Shown piece after piece: positions 7,742 to 16,832 of a stretch of DNA of 64,000 nt (position 1 is its first letter; every line of letters begins with the position of its first letter). Origin of the DNA: Paenibacillus brevis (GTDB taxonomy: Bacteria; Bacillota; Bacilli; Paenibacillales; Paenibacillaceae); assembly GCF_018919145.1 (NCBI RefSeq), contig NZ_JAHLQJ010000011.1, forward strand, positions 62,001 to 126,000. Reading direction: 5' to 3'. The notes below the pieces were generated by a model, which worked only from the letters and a program-made list of their open reading frames with translations, made no database searches and was not told where the DNA came from. A program made the translations under genes and the position numbers.

Positions 7742-10290
7742 TCTATACCGTGGCTAAAGTAATTGTTGACGTGCCGAGCCGGGAGACCGATCGGCCTTTT
7801 GATTATTTGATTCCGGAAAGCATGAGCCACTGGATCGAGGTAGGAAGCAGAGTTGGCGTTCCATTTGGGCGGAGGACGGTGCAAGGGTTTGTCGTCTCCC
7901 TTCACACGGAATCGGAAATGGATCTGAAGCGGATGAAAGCGATTCAGGAACTGCTGGATCTGACGCCTCCTCTGCCGCAGGATCTGGTGGAGCTTGCCCA
8001 CTGGATGAGCGGAAAATATGCGTGCAGCAAGATCGCGGTGCTTCAAGCGATGATCCCTACAGCATTAAAGGGCCGGGCAGAACGAATGGTATCGGTAGCA
8101 GAATCCGTTGCTTCCGAAGCGGAGACTGTTGTTGAAGCGGAGTCCGGCGGAAACGCCAGACAGGCGCTGCTATCTCTGTTAAGCGGCGAAGAGCGGGAGA
8201 TCATGGATTACATTGCTGCGGCAGGACAGACAACGCTGGAGCACCTTAGCAAACGCTATCCTGAGCGGGCTGCCGAGATCAAAGGCTTGATCGGACGCGG
8301 TCTGCTTACCGAAAGCCAGATGATTAAAGACAAGGTCCGGAAGAAGACCGTGAAGACCGTAACAGCAGCTGTGACCAGGGACGCGGCAACTGCTGCCTTG
8401 GCTTCCTTTAGCGCACAGGCCCGCAGGCAAAAGGAAGTGCTGCAGTTCCTGGTGGAAGCAGGGGTTACCTTATCCTTGCAGGAGGTCCTGGCCGAGCTGC
8501 GCGTTACCGCGGGAACTGTAAACAAGCTTGCTGAGAAAGGCTATGTCGTTATTGAGGAGAGGGAGGTATTCCGCGACCCTTATGCAGGCCGTAGATTCAA
8601 GGGGACGGAAGCGCTGGAACGAACGCCCGAGCAAGAACAGGTGTACCATAAGGTGAGCGGGGCGCTGGATGCCAGGGAGCATGGTGTATTCCTGTTGCAC
8701 GGGGTAACCGGAAGCGGCAAGACCGAGGTGTACCTGCAGACGATTGAACGATGTATTGCTCAAGATAGGCAAGCCATCGTGCTTGTTCCGGAAATATCGC
8801 TCACACCGCAAATGGTAGAGCGCTTTAAGGGACGCTTTGGCGGCAAGGTGGCTGTAATGCACAGCCGCTTGTCCACAGGTGAACGCTATGACGAATGGCG
8901 CAAAATCAGGGAAGGGAGAGTACAGGTTGCGATCGGAGCACGGTCCGCGATCTTTGCTCCTTTTTCCGAGCTCGGATTGATTGTCATTGATGAGGAGCAT
9001 GAGACCTCCTATAAACAGGAGGAGACGCCGAAGTATCACGCCCGTGATGTGGCGGTTCGCCGTGCCAGACAGCATGGAGCAGTCGTTATTCTTGGCTCCG
9101 CAACGCCGTCGCTTGAGAGCTATTATGCGGCGCGTTCGCAATCCGACGATCAGTTCGCCCCATTGCTGCTAGAGATGAAGCAGCGGCCATCCGGAAGCAG
9201 ATTGCCGGAGGTTCGGGTTGTCGATATGCGTGAGGAATTGAAGGATGGCAATCGCTCCATGTTCAGCCGGGCACTGCATGCAGGGATTGCTTCCAGGCTT
9301 GAACGGGGCGAGCAGACCGTACTGTTTCTGAACCGGAGAGGGCATTCTACCTTTGTGATGTGCCGTACCTGCGGCTATGTCGCCGGGTGTCCGGAATGCG
9401 ATATTTCGCTGACCTATCATCAGAAGTCGAACAATTTACGTTGTCATTATTGCGGTTACGCGGCACCTGCACCAGCTGTATGTCCGGAGTGCGGAAGCGA
9501 GCATATCCGGTATTTCGGAACGGGAACCCAACGGGTAGAGGCGGAGCTAGCCAAGCTCTTCCCCGGGATACGGGTGATCCGAATGGATGTGGATACGACA
9601 ACCGAGAAGGGCTCGCATGAACGTCTGCTTCAGACGTTTCGCGAGAAAAAGGGAGATGTGCTGCTCGGCACGCAAATGGTTGCAAAAGGGCTTGATTTTC
9701 CCGATGTGACTCTCGTAGGTGTAATCGCAGCGGATACGGCCCTTAATTTTCCCGATTTCCGCTCGGCGGAAAAGACTTTCCAGCTGCTGACCCAAGTAGC
9801 CGGCCGTGCCGGCCGCCACCAGCTTCCAGGCGAAGTATTCATCCAGACCTATATGCCGGAGCATTATTCGATTGTCCATGCAAGCGGGCATGATTATGCT
9901 TCTTATGTGCGCGAGGAGCTGAAGCACCGCAGAACTCTGCATTATCCGCCGTACAGCCGGCTTATACTGGTGACGATGTCTCATGAGAAGCTGCCGCTGC
10001 TGCTGCGAATGGCGGAGAATTTCGCCGGGGATTTGCGTTTGAAGGCGCAGAGGCTCGGCTGGTTCGGCAGCCTGGACCGTCTCTCTGCGGAGGCGCTGGA
10101 TATTCTGGGCCCGGTTGCTTCACCGATTCCGCGCATCAAGAACCGCTACCGTTTCCAGTGCATGGTGAAATACCGCGGTGACCTGGATGCAGTCGCACTG
10201 GTGAAGGAGATGGCTGAGACGATGCTGGGCCAGCTGAAGGATGCTTCACTGCAAATCAGTATCGATGTAGATCCGCAAATGCTGATGTAA
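7738..10290 (+). CDS. priA: Primosomal protein N' (replication restart helicase PriA)
   Basis: An 850-residue 3'-5' DNA helicase that loads the replisome at stalled forks. The N-terminal DNA-binding domain is followed by Walker A GVTGSGKT at 322-329, the DEEH box and the ATPSLES motif. A double zinc-binding region near 540-590 holds four CxxC pairs (CRTC, CPEC, CHYC, CPEC) inserted between the helicase lobes, followed by RMDVDTT and QVAGRAGR. A poorly conserved stretch near 120-230 is rich in Ala, Glu and Lys and is longer than in many homologs. It overlaps coaBC by ATGA. Confidence 0.97.
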   Translation: MIYTVAKVIVDVPSRETDRPFDYLIPESMSHWIEVGSRVGVPFGRRTVQGFVVSLHTESEMDLKRMKAIQELLDLTPPLPQDLVELAHWMSGKYACSKIAVLQAMIPTALKGRAERMVSVAESVASEAETVVEAESGGNARQALLSLLSGEEREIMDYIAAAGQTTLEHLSKRYPERAAEIKGLIGRGLLTESQMIKDKVRKKTVKTVTAAVTRDAATAALASFSAQARRQKEVLQFLVEAGVTLSLQEVLAELRVTAGTVNKLAEKGYVVIEEREVFRDPYAGRRFKGTEALERTPEQEQVYHKVSGALDAREHGVFLLHGVTGSGKTEVYLQTIERCIAQDRQAIVLVPEISLTPQMVERFKGRFGGKVAVMHSRLSTGERYDEWRKIREGRVQVAIGARSAIFAPFSELGLIVIDEEHETSYKQEETPKYHARDVAVRRARQHGAVVILGSATPSLESYYAARSQSDDQFAPLLLEMKQRPSGSRLPEVRVVDMREELKDGNRSMFSRALHAGIASRLERGEQTVLFLNRRGHSTFVMCRTCGYVAGCPECDISLTYHQKSNNLRCHYCGYAAPAPAVCPECGSEHIRYFGTGTQRVEAELAKLFPGIRVIRMDVDTTTEKGSHERLLQTFREKKGDVLLGTQMVAKGLDFPDVTLVGVIAADTALNFPDFRSAEKTFQLLTQVAGRAGRHQLPGEVFIQTYMPEHYSIVHASGHDYASYVREELKHRRTLHYPPYSRLILVTMSHEKLPLLLRMAENFAGDLRLKAQRLGWFGSLDRLSAEALDILGPVASPIPRIKNRYRFQCMVKYRGDLDAVALVKEMAETMLGQLKDASLQISIDVDPQMLM

Positions 10291-10320
10291 TCATAAATAT
10301 ATATAACATGAGCGATTTAT

Positions 10321-10508
10321 ATAAGTTGAACTAATTAAAACGTATTAGGGCATAAGTGTGAAGTGTACTGAAAGAAGCAGAGCGTTCGCCTTTGTGAGTG
10401 GAATTCTACCCTGAAATGGTTTGATTCATTCAAGAAATCCGCGAACAACAGCGATCGTAAGTACACTTCACACGTTGCCCCAGCACGTATAACCATTATT
10501 CAACTTAT
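10321..10508 (+). repeat. R2 repeat, copy 2 (upstream of def)
   Basis: The cleanest R2 copy. Outer perfect inverted ends ATAAGTTGAA (10321-10330) / TTCAACTTAT (10499-10508) enclose the inner ends GGCATAAGTGTGAAG (from 10349) and CTTCACACGTTGCCC (to 10480). Shared core blocks are GCGTTCGCCTTTGTGAG and AAATCCGCGAACAACAGCG. It fills the gap between priA and def and would be in the def leader if transcription starts upstream of it. Confidence 0.87.
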
Positions 10509-10535
10509 AACTTATCGAGAAAGATGGTGACCTTA

Positions 10536-11033
10536 ATGGCAGTCAGAAAAATAGTGCTGGAGCCGAATGAAGTGCTGCACCAGGTGGCGGAAAAGGTAGA
10601 CCGGATTACACCGAGAGTGAAGAAGCTGCTTACCGATATGGCAGATACCATGTATGAGGCGGAAGGAGTGGGGCTGGCCGCTCCGCAAATCGGCGTATTG
10701 AAACGGATGATTGTGGTTGATGTGGGAGATGATCACGGCCTGATCGAATTGATTAATCCGGAAGTAGTCTCTGCAGAGGGCGAACAATTCGGACCGGAGG
10801 GCTGTCTCAGTATCCCGGGTTTTCGCGGCGATGTCCGTCGTGCACAGACGGTAACCGTCAAGGGCCTGGACCGCAATGGCAAAAGAGTGACCTATACGGG
10901 TACGGATCTGCTTGCCAGAGCATTTTTACACGAGATTGACCATTTGAACGGGGTATTATATACATCGCTGGCTGAACGTGTCTATGAAATTACGGATCAG
11001 GAAGACGAGAATGAAGAGGAGGCGGAAGCGTGA
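10536..11033 (+). CDS. def: Peptide deformylase
   Basis: Removes the N-formyl group from nascent proteins. All three motifs are present in the 165-residue form: GVGLAAPQIG (44-53), EGCLS with metal ligand Cys90, and HEIDH (132-136). The ATG at 10536 has GGTGA five bases upstream; an ATG at 10524 would add four residues. The end overlaps fmt by GTGA, joining the deformylase and the Met-tRNA formyltransferase in one coupled unit, as in most bacteria. Confidence 0.96.
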   Translation: MAVRKIVLEPNEVLHQVAEKVDRITPRVKKLLTDMADTMYEAEGVGLAAPQIGVLKRMIVVDVGDDHGLIELINPEVVSAEGEQFGPEGCLSIPGFRGDVRRAQTVTVKGLDRNGKRVTYTGTDLLARAFLHEIDHLNGVLYTSLAERVYEITDQEDENEEEAEA

Positions 11034-12016
11034 GCCAAACATCTTCTTCGATAAATGTTTTATTTATGGGAACTCCTGCCTTCGCAGTGCCATCCCTGGA
11101 GGCGCTCATCTCCGCCGGTTACAACATCGTTGGAGTAGTCACCCAGCCTGACCGTCCGCAAGGGCGGAAGAAGGTCCTCACACCGACTCCGGTCAAGGAA
11201 GCGGCTCTACGCCATGGTCTTCCGGTATTGCAGCCGCAGCGGCTCCGCGCTCCTGAGACCGTAGCGGAGGTGGCTGCTCTGGCGCCCGATTTGATCGTGA
11301 CGGCCGCTTATGGTCAAATTTTGCCCAAGTCGGTGCTGGATCTGCCGCGATTCGGCTGTCTGAACGTACACGGCTCGCTGCTGCCGAAATATCGCGGAGG
11401 CGCGCCGATTCAGCGTGCCATTATCAACGGAGAGAAGGAGACCGGAATCACGCTGATGTATATGGCAGAGGGCTTGGATACGGGCGATATGATTGCCAGA
11501 GCCGTTGTCCCGATCGAAGACGAGGATACCTCGGGCACGCTGTTTGAGAAGCTGAGCGAAGCCGGGGCCAAGCTGCTGATGGAGCAGTTGCCATTTATTT
11601 TGGCAGGAACGTCGGACCGTATTCCGCAAAATGACGAGGAATCCACCTATGCGTCCAACTTGACGCGCGAGGATGAGCGAATTGACTGGTCAGCCGGTTC
11701 GCGCGCCATTTACGATCGCGTACGGGGGCTGGTTCCCTTTGCCGGTGGATTTACGACCTGGAACGGCGAGGTGTTCAAGATCTGGGCGGTTGCCAAGCCT
11801 GATGCAGAACGCAGGAACGCGGAAGGGGCGGCTGCCGTTAATGGCGGCGGGCAAGCCCCGGGCACCGTGCTAAGCCTCTCAGCGCAAGGAATTGAAGTGA
11901 AAACCGGGGACGGCTCGGTATGGCTGACACGGGTTCAGCCTGCCGGCAAGAAGGCGATGGAAGCGGAAGAGTTCATCCGCGGCGGCATTATGAAGCCAGG
12001 GACGGTACTATCATGA
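11030..12016 (+). CDS. fmt: Methionyl-tRNA formyltransferase
   Basis: Formylates initiator Met-tRNA with 10-formyl-THF. The 328-residue protein shows the hydrolase core LLPKYRGGAP with Asn112 and His114 (NVHGS) and the Asp in GLDTGD. The C-terminal OB-fold for tRNA follows from about 210. A Gly/Ala-rich insertion (ERRNAEGAAAVNGGG) near 265-280 is unusual but lies in a loop. It starts with GTG at 11030 inside the def stop (GTGAG), preceded by GAGGAGGCGG. It overlaps rsmB by ATGA. Confidence 0.95.
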   Translation: MSQTSSSINVLFMGTPAFAVPSLEALISAGYNIVGVVTQPDRPQGRKKVLTPTPVKEAALRHGLPVLQPQRLRAPETVAEVAALAPDLIVTAAYGQILPKSVLDLPRFGCLNVHGSLLPKYRGGAPIQRAIINGEKETGITLMYMAEGLDTGDMIARAVVPIEDEDTSGTLFEKLSEAGAKLLMEQLPFILAGTSDRIPQNDEESTYASNLTREDERIDWSAGSRAIYDRVRGLVPFAGGFTTWNGEVFKIWAVAKPDAERRNAEGAAAVNGGGQAPGTVLSLSAQGIEVKTGDGSVWLTRVQPAGKKAMEAEEFIRGGIMKPGTVLS

Positions 12017-13404
12017 GCAGCGGCGGGCGCAGTCCGGCCAAATCCACGTCCCGAAGTGTAGCGCTGCAAGTGCTGACCGCCGTGGAACAGGAGAGCGCGT
12101 ACAGCAACTTGCTGCTCAATGGGGCGCTGCAGAAATCCGGTCTTTCCGGGCCCGATGCGGGGCTGGCTACCGAACTGGTATATGGAACGATCCAGCGGCT
12201 TAACACGATTGATTTCTTGCTGGAGCCGTTTGTGACCAAGGGGATGGGGAAGTTGGCCCCATGGGTCCGCAATTTGCTGCGGATGAGCTTCTATCAGCTT
12301 TATTATCTTGATCGGATTCCCCCGCACGCCGTAGTCAATGAGGCGGTGAATCTGGCGAAGAAGCGAGGCCATCAAGGTATCTCGGGAATGGTTAACGGGG
12401 TGCTCCGCAATGTACTCCGTCGTAAGGAGGAGTTGAAGCTGCCGGAGGGGCTTAGCCCTGTTCAGCGCATCGCCCTGGAGCATTCTCACCCGGAATGGCT
12501 GGTAGCACGCTTACTGGAGCAGTATGGCGAACAAACGGCGGAGTCGATTTGCCGTGCCAATAACGAGCCGCCTTCGATCAGTATTCGCGTGAACCGGGCC
12601 AAGACAAGCCGGGAAGACATGCTGAAATTGCTAAAGGAACAAGGGTTGTCGGCCGCTCCATCCAAGCTTTCCCGAGACGGAATCGTAGTGGAGGGCGGGG
12701 GCAACATGGCCCTTACTCCCTGGTATCGGGAGGGGTTGATTTCTGTGCAGGATGAGAGCTCGATGCTGGTAGCGGAAGCGCTAGATCCGGAACCAGGCAT
12801 GTCCGTGCTGGATTGCTGCGCAGCTCCTGGAGGGAAAACCTGTCATATCGCGGAAATGATGCAGGGCAGCGGCCTGGTGCTGGCTAACGACATTCATCCG
12901 CATAAGGCAAAGTTAGTCGAGGATCAAGCGAATCGTCTGGGTCTGACCAATATCGATATTTCAACCGGAGACGCTTCGAAGCTGGGCGAGCGCTTGGAGC
13001 GGAATTCCTTTGACCGCATCTTATTGGATGCCCCTTGCTCCGGGCTGGGTGTGATTCGCCGCAAGCCGGACTTGAAATGGGCCAAGACGGCTGGCGATAT
13101 TGCGGAAATTGCCGGCATTCAACGTACGTTGCTCGATACGGCCGGAGCTTTGCTTAAGCCGGGTGGCCTGCTGGTCTACAGCACCTGTACGATTGAGCCT
13201 CGTGAAAATGTGGAGATGGTAAGCAGCTTTTTGAGCCGCCATCCAGAGTTCGAGTTGGCTGAAGACAAGCCGTCAGCCTGGGAGACTGAGCCGCTGGCTG
13301 AGGCATCGGCGCGTGGGAGCCTTGGCTTGCAAATACTGCCTCAGGATGCCCATTCCGACGGTTTCTATATCGCACGGTTACGCAAGAAGTATGAGCAAGC
13401 GTGA
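12013..13404 (+). CDS. rsmB: 16S rRNA (cytosine-967-C5)-methyltransferase RsmB
   Basis: S-adenosylmethionine-dependent m5C methyltransferase of 463 residues. The N-terminal NusB-like RNA-binding domain (about 1-140) is followed by the Rossmann domain with motif I DCCAAPGGKT. Both active-site cysteines are visible, in DAPCSGLG and YSTCTIEPREN. The ATG at 12013 overlaps the fmt stop; a longer frame open from 11920 lies inside fmt and has no ribosome binding site. Same order as B. subtilis yloM. Confidence 0.95.
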   Translation: MSSGGRSPAKSTSRSVALQVLTAVEQESAYSNLLLNGALQKSGLSGPDAGLATELVYGTIQRLNTIDFLLEPFVTKGMGKLAPWVRNLLRMSFYQLYYLDRIPPHAVVNEAVNLAKKRGHQGISGMVNGVLRNVLRRKEELKLPEGLSPVQRIALEHSHPEWLVARLLEQYGEQTAESICRANNEPPSISIRVNRAKTSREDMLKLLKEQGLSAAPSKLSRDGIVVEGGGNMALTPWYREGLISVQDESSMLVAEALDPEPGMSVLDCCAAPGGKTCHIAEMMQGSGLVLANDIHPHKAKLVEDQANRLGLTNIDISTGDASKLGERLERNSFDRILLDAPCSGLGVIRRKPDLKWAKTAGDIAEIAGIQRTLLDTAGALLKPGGLLVYSTCTIEPRENVEMVSSFLSRHPEFELAEDKPSAWETEPLAEASARGSLGLQILPQDAHSDGFYIARLRKKYEQA

Positions 13405-13456
13405 TGGTAACAGTGCAGCGAAATAAGCTGCCACAATTCTAAAGCAAGGAAAACAG

Positions 13457-13496
13457 GGCCAGGTCTCTGCCGTTTTCGGGGGGCCTGGCTTTTTCT
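13457..13496 (+). terminator. Terminator after rsmB
   Basis: Stem GCCAGG (13458-13463) / CCTGGC (13484-13489), extended by G/C pairs, followed by TTTTTC. It closes the coaBC-rsmB transcript. Confidence 0.7.
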
Positions 13497-13557
13497 TGTG
13501 CGGCCGGTATTCGATGAAAATAGTGAGGCTGCGCTACCCTGAATTTCCCGTCACTAA

Positions 13558-13657
13558 CTTGCATTGCAAAGTAGTGTATGATACACTTCACTTATCGTCT
13601 AACTTGTAATGCAATATAGTGTGTTTTTGCGCCAAGGTATCTTGCATTGCAATATAG
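13558..13657 (+). promoter_or_regulatory. Three repeated operator-like sites before padR-1
   Basis: Near-identical motifs CTTGCATTGCAAAGTAGTG (13558), ACTTGTAATGCAATATAGTG (13602) and CTTGCATTGCAATATAG (13641) are spaced 44 and 39 bases apart in front of the PadR gene. TTGCATTGCAA is close to a palindrome. Their place and repetition suggest autoregulation by the PadR protein; this is inference. Confidence 0.6.
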
Positions 13658-13675
13658 AGAAGGGGGAATCGGAAG

Positions 13676-14011
13676 TTGGATAGTCAGAGCCAGATGCTGA
13701 AAGGGCTGCTTGAGGGCTGCATGCTTGCGATTATTTCAGAAAAGGAAGTATACGGGTATGAATTAAGTGAGAAGCTGCATGAAGCAGGCTTGACCATGGT
13801 CAAGGAAGGCAGTATTTATCCGTTGCTGCTGCGTATGCAGAAAAATGGGCTGATCGAGGGAACCATGAAGCCTTCGGCAAGTGGACCAGACCGCAAGTAC
13901 TATCATCTTACTAAGCAAGGAGAACAGGCCTTGCAACTGTTTGACGACAGCTGGGCCCAGTTGTCCCAGGCCATCACTTATTTAAGGAGGAGACGCGATG
14001 AACACAACTGA
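13676..14011 (+). CDS. PadR family transcriptional regulator (padR-1)
   Basis: A 111-residue winged-helix protein with the PadR core YGYELSEKL and the wing around KEGSIYPLLLRMQKNGLI. The C-terminal dimerisation helix is short (subfamily 1/2 type). The TTG start at 13676 follows AGAAGGGGG. It overlaps the next gene, a membrane protein, by 14 bases. The pair is likely one operon under self-control through the repeated sites upstream. The inducer is unknown. The protein resembles padR-2 at 43490 in the LLEGC-LxIIS start (LKGxLEGCxL). Confidence 0.9.
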   Translation: MDSQSQMLKGLLEGCMLAIISEKEVYGYELSEKLHEAGLTMVKEGSIYPLLLRMQKNGLIEGTMKPSASGPDRKYYHLTKQGEQALQLFDDSWAQLSQAITYLRRRRDEHN

Positions 14012-14669
14012 AATGATTAAACGCAACAATGAACGACGTGAACTTCTGAATAAAGAAAACCTGAAGGTGTATGAAGACGCCATGATATACATTCGATTAA
14101 ATGCCCGCTCTGAGTATGCAACGGAAAGCCTCTTGCTGGAGCTACTGGAGCATCTGATCGAAGCTCAGCAGCACGGAAAATCAGCACAGGATGTTTTCGG
14201 CGACGATCTGCATGGCTATTGCGATGCCTTAATTGCCGATATTCCCCGGCAAAGCAAGCAGTCCTGGCTACTGGATATATTGAGATACACAACCCTTTTG
14301 TTATCAACCCTTTTTGCGGTCTATACCGTTGTTCAACTGCTCTCTTATTTCATCCCTTCTCTCAAAACGGAAAGCATTAGCTTGTTGCCCTTTGTGGTCA
14401 TTATTGGCCTATCAGGGATTACCATTCTTGTTGTTCTATACGCCCTTAAAGCCTCCATATTTGGCACCAAAACCTGGTTTATTCTTGGCATAGGGGTCTA
14501 TCTCATAGCAATTGGCGGGTATGTCTATTCAACCATTTTGTTTAAGGGCATCTGGGCTGTTCCAATTAATTTCTGGTCCTGTCTTGCCGTAACGATTGTT
14601 ATGGTCCTTCTGCACCAGTGGTTCAAGAGCCTCTCCAAAAAAGCCGATTTGAAGCTCTCCCGTAATTGA
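13998..14669 (+). CDS. DUF1129/HAAS-type membrane protein, PadR partner
   Basis: A 223-residue protein. Residues 1 to about 90 are soluble and helical, with VFGDDLHGYCDALI near 72-85. Four hydrophobic segments follow (about 96-117, 128-150, 157-180 and 190-208) and a short basic tail. This fits the DUF1129 or HAAS class often encoded next to PadR regulators. No enzymatic motif is seen. The start at 13998 has AAGGAGGAGACGCG directly upstream, inside padR-1. Function is unknown; a membrane signalling or stress role is only a guess from context. Confidence 0.75.
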   Translation: MNTTEMIKRNNERRELLNKENLKVYEDAMIYIRLNARSEYATESLLLELLEHLIEAQQHGKSAQDVFGDDLHGYCDALIADIPRQSKQSWLLDILRYTTLLLSTLFAVYTVVQLLSYFIPSLKTESISLLPFVVIIGLSGITILVVLYALKASIFGTKTWFILGIGVYLIAIGGYVYSTILFKGIWAVPINFWSCLAVTIVMVLLHQWFKSLSKKADLKLSRN

Positions 14670-14719
14670 CATCTGTTGATTGTGGATAGGGATAATATAA
14701 TTATGCTGCTTTGTAAAAT

Positions 14720-14770
14720 AGGGCGAGCCAGAAAGTCGGTTCTTACAGACTTCTAGCTCGCTCTATTTTC
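14720..14770. terminator. Long hairpin between convergent genes
   Basis: GGGCGAGCCAGAAAGTC pairs with GACTTCTAGCTCGCTCT, giving about 16 paired bases around a 10-base loop, then ATTTTC. It lies between the DUF1129 gene and the minus-strand SDR gene and could end transcription from either side. Confidence 0.7.
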
Positions 14771-14819
14771 ATTAGTGCCCACCCGGCATATCCAGCCTTC
14801 TACTCCATGACAATTCCCC

Positions 14820-15551
14820 TTAATTGAACCCGCCGTTGACTCTCAAGGTTTGCCCCGTGATCCAGCGGGCCTTGTCGCTGACAAGCAGTTCGATGACGCC
14901 GGCGATATCTTCGGGTTCACCCAGTCGGCCAAAGGCATTCATGTGCGTAAAAGCTTCGATTTGCTCCGGAGATTTTCCGGTCAGGAACAGCTCCGTAGCT
15001 ACTTGACCAGGAGCGATACAGTTTATTGTGATATTCCGTGGTCCAAATTCCTTCGCCAATTGCCGCGTCATTTGCTCGACGGCTCCTTTGGTGGCGGCGT
15101 AGACGCTGAAGGTTGGCATCATCGCTCCGGATACAGAGGTGGAGAAGTTCACGATCGCTCCGCCCGTTGCCATAAACTTCATGGCTTGCTGGCAAGCAAA
15201 ATAGGTTCCTTTCACATTAATGGAGAAATGACGGTCAAAAATCTCTTCCGTCACCGCCTCAAGCGGGTAGTTGTTCATGATCCCGCCATTATTAACCAGA
15301 ATATCCACGCGGCCGAATCGGCTTATCGTCTCTGCAAATAACGCCTCCACCTGATTAACTTGGCTGAGGTCGGCCTGAACGGCCAGGGCTTCGCCGCCAC
15401 TCTGTTCAATTCGGGTTACCACTTCTTCCGCATTCTCGCGACTAGATGAATAATTAACCACGACCTTTGCTCCTGTCTGAGCCAGTTGAATTGCCGTTTG
15501 TCTCCCGATGCCGCGTGAAGCTCCGGTGACAATAGCTACTTTTCCATGCAT
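14820..15551 (-). CDS. SDR family NAD(P)-dependent oxidoreductase
   Basis: A classical short-chain dehydrogenase/reductase of 243 residues. The coenzyme motif TGASRGIG is at 9-16, followed by NNGG (usual NNAG) near 86, and the catalytic Ser and YxxxK appear in STSVSG and VYAATKG. The C-terminal WITGQTLRVNGGFN is typical of FabG-like members. The substrate cannot be told. GGAGGAGG precedes the ATG. The AraC gene at 15734 is divergent from it, so the SDR gene is a likely target of that regulator. Confidence 0.9.
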   Translation of the reverse strand: MHGKVAIVTGASRGIGRQTAIQLAQTGAKVVVNYSSSRENAEEVVTRIEQSGGEALAVQADLSQVNQVEALFAETISRFGRVDILVNNGGIMNNYPLEAVTEEIFDRHFSINVKGTYFACQQAMKFMATGGAIVNFSTSVSGAMMPTFSVYAATKGAVEQMTRQLAKEFGPRNITINCIAPGQVATELFLTGKSPEQIEAFTHMNAFGRLGEPEDIAGVIELLVSDKARWITGQTLRVNGGFN

Positions 15552-15733
15552 ACTTATCCTCCTCCACTTTGATAACTGGGGCCAAGCGGTATGCCTTCCC
15601 GGCCCTTGTGAGACTATTATAAACAGGGAGGGGGGCTTTCCTGTTAGCCTGTTCCTCTTCTGTTCTTGCCTAATCCTCTTTTGCGCTTCTATAATAAAAA
15701 AACAAATAAATTCAGTAGAAAAGGAGCCGGCAG

Positions 15734-16729
15734 ATGAATCGGATCACGGATGAATCACAAGCCAGAAAGGAAGCCTTACAGCAGTTAACACATCTGTTGT
15801 ACCGTCATGCCCCGGCTGCGGGAACCTATCAGACGGCGATTCCTTCCCTATCGCTGATGCATGCAGTCCAGCCGTCGGCTCCCTTCGAGTCGGTTTACAA
15901 GCCCTCGGTTTGTATTGTGGCCCAAGGGGCCAAGCTATCCGTGCTCGCGGGTGAATCCTACCGGTATGACCCCTCGGCTTACTTCATTACCTCCGTACAG
16001 CTGCCCGTTGCAAGCAGTATTGTCGAAGCTTCACCCTCTGTTCCATATTTGGGGTTGAAGCTGTGCTTTGAAGCCGAGATGATTGTGGAGATTGTAGAGC
16101 AAGCCGCTTCATTGCGTGCCGTTCGTGAGAATGCTTCCCGTGCGGAGAGCCATCGCGGTCTCTCGCTGCAACAAACCTCGTCGGTATTGCTGGATGCTGT
16201 TGTCCGGCTGGTAAAACTGCTGGACACACCTGATGATATCCCCATGCTGGAGCCGCTGCTTGTACGCGAGATTCTGTATCGCCTCGTCCAGGATCAGCCC
16301 TCAGGCAGCCTTGAACAGTTTGGCATTAGCGGCAGTCATGCTTATCATATCGCACAAGCGATCCGAGTCATAAATCGTCAGTATGACCGCATGCTGACCG
16401 TGAAGCAGTTAGCGAAGTCGGTAAATATGAGCGTATCTGCGTTTCATAAGCATTTTAAGGAGGTCACCACATTTAGTCCGCTGCAGTACCAAAAATCGGT
16501 TCGTTTGCATGAAGCCAGGCGCCTGATGCTGGCGGAGGGAGCTCAGGTTACGGATGCCGCCTTCCGGGTGGGCTATGAGAGTCCGTCGCAATTCAGCCGT
16601 GAGTACGCTCGCATGTTCGGGAAGCCGCCTATGCTGGACGTCCAGCAATTGAGAGAGTCGCTGCAGGCTGCGAACGGATCAGCTTCAACATCCGCAAGCA
16701 GGGGGAAACGGGTGTTAGAGCTGCCTTGA
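15734..16729 (+). CDS. AraC family transcriptional regulator (SDR-linked)
   Basis: A 331-residue protein. The N-terminal half (about 25-190) fits the AraC_N domain (KPSVCIVAQGAK, then YRYDPSAYFI). Two helix-turn-helix motifs lie at about 220-305, with LAKSVNMSVSAFHKHFK and AFRVGYESPSQFSREY. The tail from about 310 is low-complexity Ser/Ala. The ATG follows AAGGAGCC. It is divergent from the SDR gene, a frequent pair in which AraC controls the oxidoreductase. The ligand is unknown. Confidence 0.9.
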   Translation: MNRITDESQARKEALQQLTHLLYRHAPAAGTYQTAIPSLSLMHAVQPSAPFESVYKPSVCIVAQGAKLSVLAGESYRYDPSAYFITSVQLPVASSIVEASPSVPYLGLKLCFEAEMIVEIVEQAASLRAVRENASRAESHRGLSLQQTSSVLLDAVVRLVKLLDTPDDIPMLEPLLVREILYRLVQDQPSGSLEQFGISGSHAYHIAQAIRVINRQYDRMLTVKQLAKSVNMSVSAFHKHFKEVTTFSPLQYQKSVRLHEARRLMLAEGAQVTDAAFRVGYESPSQFSREYARMFGKPPMLDVQQLRESLQAANGSASTSASRGKRVLELP

Positions 16730-16740
16730 CCCAGACATGC

Positions 16741-16769
16741 TTTAGTAGTATAGCTATTTATGTTAAAAT
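16741..16769 (+). promoter_or_regulatory. Candidate sigma-A promoter for rlmN
   Basis: TTTAGT (16741-16746), 17 bases, TAAAAT (16764-16769), 63 bases before the rlmN start. It would drive rlmN-prpC-prkC. Confidence 0.5.
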
Positions 16770-16832
16770 AGAAAGAATGAGTGGCTATTTGTAGTAGTAG
16801 AACTCAATTTTTATGAAATGGTGCGTGAATAA

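Noticed and set aside
13558-13657. CRISPR-like array from the repeated sites before padR-1
   Set aside because: Only three imperfect units of under 20 bases, no cas genes; operator sites are the better reading.
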